A stretch of DNA of 64,000 bases from a virus: the IMG/VR virus record IMGVR_UViG_3300024346_000018, positions 43,725 through 107,724 of that record; one strand, given 5' to 3'. Shown here one piece after another: positions 59,700-64,000 of the stretch; position 1 is the first letter of the stretch; each line of letters opens with the position of its first letter. Both the position numbers and the translations under genes were made by a program. The notes beneath the pieces were generated by a model that was not told where the DNA came from, did no database searches, and worked only from the letters and a program-made list of their open reading frames with translations.

Positions 59700-59959
59700 T
59701 ATTCGCCTCGATTACCTGCTTTTTGGAATTTCTTATAATCAGGAATACCCTCGAAATTACGTTGCCAATAATCGAAGTCCTTCTCGCTCATTGGCATTCC
59801 GAATACATGATATTCTTTTAATTTGCGATCGCCTTGTGGGATTAATGCAGGTCCGTCTGAATTGTGTAGTTGTTTTTTACCACCACGATCTAAATAATAT
59901 CCGATCGTTCCGTCTGCTGTTTTAAATTTACCGTACTTTAATTTATTGTACTTTTCCAT
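59699..59959 (-). CDS. Small basic protein (86 aa)
   Basis: MEKYNKLKYGKFKTADGTIG opens a basic, aromatic protein containing YYLDRGGKKQLHNSDGPALI. The 'LHN.DGPA' stretch recurs in uncharacterised phage and bacterial proteins. Function is unknown. Confidence 0.5.
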   Translation of the reverse strand: MEKYNKLKYGKFKTADGTIGYYLDRGGKKQLHNSDGPALIPQGDRKLKEYHVFGMPMSEKDFDYWQRNFEGIPDYKKFQKAGNRGE

Positions 59960-59962
59960 AAC

Positions 59963-60088
59963 TTATTTTTTAATGTTCCACTTTTGTTCTAAATAATCGT
60001 AATAACGTTGTGTTTTATTTCCATTATATAGGAAATATACTAAATGGATATCGATCCATAATTCAATTTTACGTAGTAACTGTTTCAT
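59963..60088 (-). CDS. Small protein (41 aa)
   Basis: Translation gives MKQLLRKIELWIDIHLVYFL followed by a basic end (QRYYDYLEQKWNIKK). It overlaps the metallophosphoesterase gene by 4 bp, which supports translational coupling. Confidence 0.45.
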   Translation of the reverse strand: MKQLLRKIELWIDIHLVYFLYNGNKTQRYYDYLEQKWNIKK

Positions 60089-60810
60089 CTTTTATATGTA
60101 TTAAATTTAATTTCGCCGTTATCCGTACTAATTTGTTCTAAAATCATATACTGACCTGATGTACCTAAAGTATCAATGTAGTAGTAACGACCACCTGTTG
60201 ATTTACCTTCAGTATCAATCTTACCTTGTGTAGTATGACCTACAACTTGGATAAATTGATCACGTAATGTATCACGATTTGCTTGTTGTAATGAATAGGG
60301 ACGAATCCAAATTGGAGATGATATTTTACTATCACCATATGGATCACGGCCTGCGAATGAAAATACATTTGGGGTATATTCCCATAAATCATTTACTTTC
60401 TCTTCAACTGATTCCCATCCTTCCCATTTATTAATCTTTAACCAATCATAACTAACACCAGCATGAGTAAATAAGAAATCACCCATTTGATAACACATTT
60501 GCATGTGTTGTCTATTTTCATATAATAACTGCTCAATGGCGGGTCTTGCCCCACTTTGATATCCTGAATAATATTGAGTAACACCACGCATGTAATGGTA
60601 ATCGTGGTTACCAATCAACATAATTACTTCAGATTGGCCTGATTGTTTCCAATCAATGATTTCCTGAAAGTTATGCATCTGCTCAACTGCGGTATTATCA
60701 AATGAATCAAAGTAATCACCAATGAATATAACTCGATCTGGAGATTCGCTTGCTACGATTTGCTTCCAATGTGGGCGACCATGTGTGTCGCCTAATATAA
60801 CTGTTTTCAT
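60085..60810 (-). CDS. Calcineurin-like metallophosphoesterase
   Basis: The 241-residue enzyme has the full metal-ligand set: GDTHGRPHW (7-15), IGDYFDSFD (26-34), IGNHDYHYM (66-74), FTHAGVSYD (109-117) and VVGHTTQGK (197-205). The family hydrolyses phosphomonoesters or phosphodiesters of nucleotides, nucleic acids or proteins. T4-like and other large phages frequently carry such enzymes. Substrate is unknown. Confidence 0.85.
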   Translation of the reverse strand: MKTVILGDTHGRPHWKQIVASESPDRVIFIGDYFDSFDNTAVEQMHNFQEIIDWKQSGQSEVIMLIGNHDYHYMRGVTQYYSGYQSGARPAIEQLLYENRQHMQMCYQMGDFLFTHAGVSYDWLKINKWEGWESVEEKVNDLWEYTPNVFSFAGRDPYGDSKISSPIWIRPYSLQQANRDTLRDQFIQVVGHTTQGKIDTEGKSTGGRYYYIDTLGTSGQYMILEQISTDNGEIKFNTYKR

Positions 60811-60812
60811 AA

Positions 60813-61031
60813 CTATATATGTAAATGGTCTTTAATGTTTTGAATATGCTTACACACTTTAGTACGTCCACATTGGAATGCTAAACAATTACATTTCAAT
60901 TGGTTATCTTGATTTCGTACTACCTTATAATCTTGGTATTTACCTTTTTTGTCTTTGGATCCCATCACTATATAAGTGATTGTCCATTTTTCAGTTGGTA
61001 TCTGTGTTGATTTTGGTCGTCCTCTGGGCAT
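60813..61031 (-). CDS. SWIM zinc-finger-like protein with AT-hook start
   Basis: The 72-residue protein begins MPRGRPKST (AT-hook core) and ends with CNCLAFQCGRTKVCKHI (about 48-65), a CxC...CxH arrangement typical of SWIM zinc fingers. It probably binds nucleic acid or protein. It overlaps the 60991-61176 gene by 41 bp. Confidence 0.65.
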   Translation of the reverse strand: MPRGRPKSTQIPTEKWTITYIVMGSKDKKGKYQDYKVVRNQDNQLKCNCLAFQCGRTKVCKHIQNIKDHLHI

Positions 61032-61176
61032 CTGATAGTTGGTTTTGTAATTGACGTATTTCTAATTGTAACATTTTATATTCATTTGAGCGTAGTCCAT
61101 CTCTACTTGCCAACAATATTCTTGTTGACTGATTGTGTAAATTCATCAGTTGAGTAATTATGGTATTTATTTCCAC
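60991..61176 (-). CDS. Small helical protein (61 aa)
   Basis: MEINTIITQLMNLHNQSTRI and LQLEIRQLQNQLSDAQR indicate a coiled-coil protein. It overlaps the SWIM gene in another frame; the ending DAQRTTKINTDTN is low in complexity. Coding is moderately supported by the promoter-like element at 61207-61222. Confidence 0.45.
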   Translation of the reverse strand: MEINTIITQLMNLHNQSTRILLASRDGLRSNEYKMLQLEIRQLQNQLSDAQRTTKINTDTN

Positions 61177-61184
61177 TGCTCATA

Positions 61185-61379
61185 TTATATACACATATAA
61201 ATATAATGGGACATATCTCTATGTCCCTTATGTTTTACTTGATATAATTTATCTCGTTTGCCTTTACCTGTTCGTTGCGTTGTCATTCTAGATATGATGT
61301 GACAACTTTCACCTATTGATAATGGTTCCGGTTTGAATTGATCTAAAATTTCTGCAAATGTTAATTTATTCGTTTTCAT
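61185..61379 (-). CDS. Small protein (64 aa)
   Basis: MKTNKLTFAEILDQFKPEPLSIG opens it, followed by a basic CHIISRMTTQRTGKGKRDKLYQV. No family is recognised. A hairpin at 61217-61236 overlaps its last codons (RDMSHY). Confidence 0.5.
   Translation of the reverse strand: MKTNKLTFAEILDQFKPEPLSIGESCHIISRMTTQRTGKGKRDKLYQVKHKGHRDMSHYIYMCI
61207..61236 (-). terminator. Terminator overlapping a degenerate class A motif
   Basis: GGGACATA and TATGTCCC (8-bp perfect stem, GAGA loop) occupy 61217-61236. They are followed on the minus strand by ATTATATTTATATG. The stem's TGTCCC substitutes for the TTTCYT part of the class A motif that would serve the 60991-61176 gene. Confidence 0.55.
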
Positions 61380-61383
61380 GATT

Positions 61384-61400
61384 TAAAGATAATAAGGAAA
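61384..61400 (-). promoter_or_regulatory. Class A promoter motif abutting a start codon
   Basis: TTTCCTTATTATCTTTA ends 4 bases before the ATG at 61379, so the transcript would be nearly leaderless. Confidence 0.5.
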
Positions 61401-61402
61401 TC

Positions 61403-62020
61403 TTATTTATCCAAACCTGCTAACTTACCTAAGCGCTCATACATTGAAGCATAGTCACGAGGTACTTCACGGTTCGCTTCCTCTTCCTCATAATCGTCTA
61501 TCATTGCTTTATCTCTATCTGATAATGGTTTATTAGGTAATGCTTTATCTTCATCACTTAGATGATCAGTATTATCAGGTTCGATTTCATCCATTGCATC
61601 TTGAGCACGAGCATAATATTCACTTGCTTTATCAAGGTATAATTTAGTTGCTTGATCATTGATGGTTGGATCCATAGCTAATGTTCTATATTCATAGAAT
61701 TTATCCATTAAAAACTTTATATAATCAGCTGGACTCATTTCATCTTTAGCATCAGGGCCAAATTCTTCTATTACTTCATTAATTTCAGATGTTAATGGAG
61801 ATAATTCATACCAATATAACCAACCTGTATCTTCATCGTAATCATCTATTTCATCTGCTTTTAGACCTAATTTAGCTAATCCAGTGTTTAATCCATTTAA
61901 ATCTCTTTGACGATTCCAATATCCAGTTCTGATATATGGTCTTTCACCTTGTAAACGATCAATTTGAGCATTAGGTTCTAATTCTAAAACGCCTTGTATT
62001 TGTTCTGGAGTTAATTTCAT
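61403..62020 (-). CDS. Unknown acidic protein (205 aa)
   Basis: MKLTPEQIQGVLELEPNAQID opens an acidic helical protein with EDTGWLYWYELSPLTSEINE (about 62-81) and a charged tail (YEEEEANREVPRDYASMYERLGKLAGL). No family is recognised. It has its own promoter. A structural or host-interaction role cannot be inferred. Confidence 0.55.
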   Translation of the reverse strand: MKLTPEQIQGVLELEPNAQIDRLQGERPYIRTGYWNRQRDLNGLNTGLAKLGLKADEIDDYDEDTGWLYWYELSPLTSEINEVIEEFGPDAKDEMSPADYIKFLMDKFYEYRTLAMDPTINDQATKLYLDKASEYYARAQDAMDEIEPDNTDHLSDEDKALPNKPLSDRDKAMIDDYEEEEANREVPRDYASMYERLGKLAGLDK

Positions 62021-62042
62021 TTTATTATTTATTCATTTGATA

Positions 62043-62059
62043 TAAATATAATCAAGAAA
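62043..62059 (-). promoter_or_regulatory. Class A promoter motif fused to terminator
   Basis: TTTCTTGATTATATTTA, 23 bases ahead of the 61403-62020 gene, contiguous with the hairpin 62060-62077. Confidence 0.65.
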
Positions 62060-62077
62060 GGGGAACCTAAGTTCCCC
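62051..62077 (-). terminator. Terminator after the lipoprotein gene
   Basis: GGGGAAC and GTTCCCC (62060-62066 and 62071-62077) form a perfect 7-bp stem with a 4-base loop, followed on the minus strand by TTTCTTGATT. Confidence 0.75.
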
Positions 62078-62099
62078 TCAATCAAAATACTAACATTAA

Positions 62100-62270
62100 T
62101 TACTTAGCAGCAGCAGTGTCAGTAGCAGCAGTATCAGCAACAACTGTATCAGCAGCAATAGTGTCTACTGTAGTTGAGTCAGCAGCAGCAGATTCTGTTT
62201 TAGAACCACATGATGTGGCTGCTAATGTGATAAATAATGTAACGAATGTTAGTGCGAATAAATTTTTCAT
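62100..62270 (-). CDS. Small lipoprotein, Ala/Asp/Thr-rich (56 aa)
   Basis: Translation gives MKNLFALTFVTLFITLAATS followed by CGSKTES. This is a signal peptide with lipobox AATSC and Cys21 as the lipidation site. The mature part is a low-complexity ADTT/ADTAA tract like those of small Bacteroidota lipoproteins. A surface or superinfection-exclusion role is possible. A class B-like element lies at 62287-62296. Confidence 0.6.
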   Translation of the reverse strand: MKNLFALTFVTLFITLAATSCGSKTESAAADSTTVDTIAADTVVADTAATDTAAAK

Positions 62271-62286
62271 TTTTACTTGGTTTTGG

Positions 62287-62296
62287 TTTATTATAA
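62287..62296 (-). promoter_or_regulatory. Class B promoter-like element
   Basis: The coding strand reads GTAAATATTTATAATAAACC, about 20 bases ahead of the small lipoprotein start at 62270. Confidence 0.45.
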
Positions 62297-62300
62297 ATAT

Positions 62301-62525
62301 TTACTTTTTATTTGAAGGTATAATTATTATACTCTGTCTACGTTTTATTGTACGAGGTATAATAATTCTGTTATATCTACGGTTAGGTAAATGATATCCA
62401 TTAACACCCATACGATGGTAAGGTTGTAATCTAGTATTTACACGTCTAACTCCAAATCCAGGAATATAGGTATAACAACTCGACGTTATGGTAGCAATCA
62501 ATAACAATAATATTAATTTTTTCAT
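62301..62525 (-). CDS. Small lipoprotein, Arg/Ile-rich (74 aa)
   Basis: The start at 62525 (MKKLILLLLIATITSSCYTY) gives a lipoprotein signal with lipobox TSSC and Cys17. The mature part is basic (RRVNTRLQPYHRMG). An earlier in-frame start at 62594 would overlap the AAA gene and destroy the signal peptide, so 62525 is chosen. A TGTCTTCATTACATTCA class A variant precedes it. Confidence 0.6.
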   Translation of the reverse strand: MKKLILLLLIATITSSCYTYIPGFGVRRVNTRLQPYHRMGVNGYHLPNRRYNRIIIPRTIKRRQSIIIIPSNKK

Positions 62526-62530
62526 ATGAT

Positions 62531-62547
62531 TGAATGTAATGAAGACA
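62531..62547 (-). promoter_or_regulatory. Class A promoter motif variant
   Basis: TGTCTTCATTACATTCA on the coding strand, 6 bases ahead of the lipoprotein ATG at 62525. Confidence 0.45.
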
Positions 62548-62550
62548 TTT

Positions 62551-63657
62551 TTAAAATCCAATTTTGCGTTTAGATTCTTCAGCTTTATATTCAACTTCCT
62601 GTAGATTATATATTTCAGTTAATGTCATATCCTCAGTTACAATATGATCCATTCCTAAATGTTTGATTAACTTATTTGCGTCGTCGACTTTTAATTTGTC
62701 GAATTTGTGTTCAGCAATTAATCTACCTTTACGTAGTAATGCTGTATCAATCTTCTTACGATCCATATTAAACGTGGCGACTATTTGAATGTTTAATATG
62801 TCTCCCAGAATACCGTCAGTTAAGTTGAGTATGTTAGATACACCGTTGGCTGCGTTAGTATCTCGGTCAGTAATAACACGTTCAGCGTCTTCAATGAATA
62901 GAATCGAATCACTGTTTTCAATTAGAAATGGTGTCATTTCAGGTGAGGTGATGAAATCCACTAGGTATGGTGGAACGAACATCACCTTCTTGTCCTTGAT
63001 TTTAGATGCTAGGTATTTTAAATAATGTGTTTTACCTGTACCTGGCTCGCCATGTAATAGAACTAATCCATTCGCTTTATTTTTATTTAGCGTTTTAAGT
63101 ATTTTCTCATGAACAGGCATAAACGATGAACCATAATTATATTCTAATTCTAACTTCTGTTTAGGCAGATCGAATGTTTGAGTATCATATCCGTGACGAG
63201 TCTGAACAATTAATGATATGTTGTTTTCTTTTGTTTTGTGTTTTTTAAGGATTTTAAATAGATCTTCTCTAAATAATTCATACCCACTATCACTTACATT
63301 TGAATAAACTAATAATGTACGTTCATTTTCATCTTCCCAATCATCAACTTCACCACTGCCTATTTTCTTAAATGCATATGGTGATACTTTCAGTACAATC
63401 ATTAATGTTTCTTTATTCTCATTAACAACTGTTTTACTAAAGTATTTATGTTGACTACGTTTTTTAGGTGTAGAATAGTAAGTTGAATACACCTCATTAA
63501 AACTCCATCGTTTAAGGAAGTTACTTAAATCATCATTTTTAAATGAATAATCATTAATGCTTTCATAATGACTAGGTCCTTTACCGGTTACCTCAACCAT
63601 TTTATGGGCAACAGGATACTCATTATCTTCAACGTTAACGTATGGACCTTTATTCAT
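62551..63657 (-). CDS. AAA ATPase, BCS1-like
   Basis: The 368-residue protein has a non-enzymatic N-terminal half (1-185) and a C-terminal AAA module. Walker A is LLHGEPGTGKTHYLKYL (about 198-214), Walker B is SILFIEDAERVI (about 247-258), and the sensor region ATFNMDRKKIDTALLRKGRLI (about 290-310) includes the Arg-containing second region of homology. The order matches BCS1-type AAA proteins that act as oligomeric unfoldases. No replication or protease partner is adjacent, so its substrate is unknown. It overlaps the upstream lipoprotein stop by one base. Confidence 0.8.
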   Translation of the reverse strand: MNKGPYVNVEDNEYPVAHKMVEVTGKGPSHYESINDYSFKNDDLSNFLKRWSFNEVYSTYYSTPKKRSQHKYFSKTVVNENKETLMIVLKVSPYAFKKIGSGEVDDWEDENERTLLVYSNVSDSGYELFREDLFKILKKHKTKENNISLIVQTRHGYDTQTFDLPKQKLELEYNYGSSFMPVHEKILKTLNKNKANGLVLLHGEPGTGKTHYLKYLASKIKDKKVMFVPPYLVDFITSPEMTPFLIENSDSILFIEDAERVITDRDTNAANGVSNILNLTDGILGDILNIQIVATFNMDRKKIDTALLRKGRLIAEHKFDKLKVDDANKLIKHLGMDHIVTEDMTLTEIYNLQEVEYKAEESKRKIGF

Positions 63658-63917
63658 TATTTGTTATAATATATATATTGTGGTTTTGAATTTAACATTT
63701 TCTTCTCATCTTGCCATTCTATAATCTGATTGACTGCTTCATGCTTATGGATAAATGAATTATAATGTTCTACCCACATTAGTCCTACACGTTTAGCTGG
63801 GGTATAATATGTAACTTGTTTTGTACCCGGCTGAGTATATCTAATTTGGTTTATTTCAATACGATAAGCTGAACAACTGCTTAGTAATAATGTTCCTAAT
63901 ATTAGTATTTTTTTCAT
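63657..63917 (-). CDS. Small lipoprotein (86 aa)
   Basis: MKKILILGTLLLSSCSAYRI gives a lipoprotein signal peptide with lipobox LSSC and Cys15. The mature part is basic/aromatic (TPAKRVGLMWVEHYNSFIHKHE). Its start overlaps the stop of the partial upstream gene and its stop touches the AAA ATPase, so all three are coupled. Confidence 0.65.
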   Translation of the reverse strand: MKKILILGTLLLSSCSAYRIEINQIRYTQPGTKQVTYYTPAKRVGLMWVEHYNSFIHKHEAVNQIIEWQDEKKMLNSKPQYIYYNK

Positions 63918-64000
63918 TATACAAATCGTTTTATGTGATGATCAAATTCAAATCCTGATTTGATCGGTTGATTATTCATTAATCGTTTAATATCTGATGT
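63917..64000 (-). CDS. Partial gene entering from the right edge
   Basis: The last 27 residues (from TSDIKRLMNNQPIKSGFEF to HHIKRFV) and a TAA stop are visible; the rest lies outside the window. The stop overlaps the lipoprotein start by one base. The family cannot be determined. Confidence 0.6.
   Translation of the reverse strand, partial: TSDIKRLMNNQPIKSGFEFDHHIKRFV

Overview
The window is the interior of a large, AT-rich tailed-phage genome of the T4-like myovirus type. Almost every gene lies on the minus strand, so transcription runs from right to left. Family assignments rest on recognisable T4 homologues: gp23 major capsid (cut by the left edge), gp22 scaffold, gp21 prohead protease, gp20 portal, gp17 large terminase, baseplate wedge proteins gp6 and gp25, a gp5-like hub protein and a gp55-like late sigma factor. 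Three things point to a Bacteroidota (Flavobacteriia-like) host. Shine-Dalgarno sequences are essentially absent before start codons. Promoter-like elements fit the TAnnTTTG -7 class. Small lipoproteins and Thr/Pro-rich or Cys-rich surface proteins of a Bacteroidota flavour are present. The host assignment is inference.

Layout from left to right, which is reverse to transcription. 1-9.5 kb: head morphogenesis and packaging (gp23, gp22, gp21, several unknown head proteins, portal, terminase, and a class 3 lipase overlapping the terminase start). 9.6-22 kb: a mixed accessory and head-associated block with a P-loop kinase, a COG2509-type FAD dehydrogenase, a PD-(D/E)XK-like protein, a DUF5872/ParB-like protein, a holin candidate, a kinase-phosphatase fusion, a nucleotidyltransferase-metalloprotease fusion, a RecB-like nuclease, a primase and a GIY-YIG endonuclease. 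22-45.5 kb: tail, baseplate and adhesin genes, including two giant proteins with hundreds of Thr/Pro-rich linker residues. 45.5-48.7 kb: the gp55-like sigma factor, an HD hydrolase and small genes. 48.7-62 kb: an array of very small, mostly unknown genes, many with their own copy of an 17-bp promoter-like motif, plus a tRNA-like gene, a 2OG-Fe(II) oxygenase, an SPFH/prohibitin protein and a metallophosphoesterase. 62-64 kb: three small lipoproteins and a BCS1-like AAA ATPase.

Two promoter classes can be read on the coding strand. Class A, TTTCYTAATTATMTTTA, occurs about 24 times, mainly before the small genes. In eight places it is fused to the tail of a terminator hairpin that ends the upstream gene. 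Class B, a bare ATATTTATAA element, precedes structural operons and may be the target of the gp55-like sigma.

The most unusual locus is 48.80-49.07 kb. In a gene-free gap on the otherwise silent plus strand, a near-consensus Bacteroidota promoter precedes a GC-rich (about 76% over 84 nt), strongly foldable segment, then a T-tract hairpin and 3-4 iteron-like repeats. It may be a phage non-coding RNA or part of a replication origin. A second gene-free gap (51.8-52.1 kb) carries five copies of a TTAGTCATTTGACTAA palindrome. Several proteins of the structural region also share amphipathic N-termini that resemble capsid-targeting sequences.
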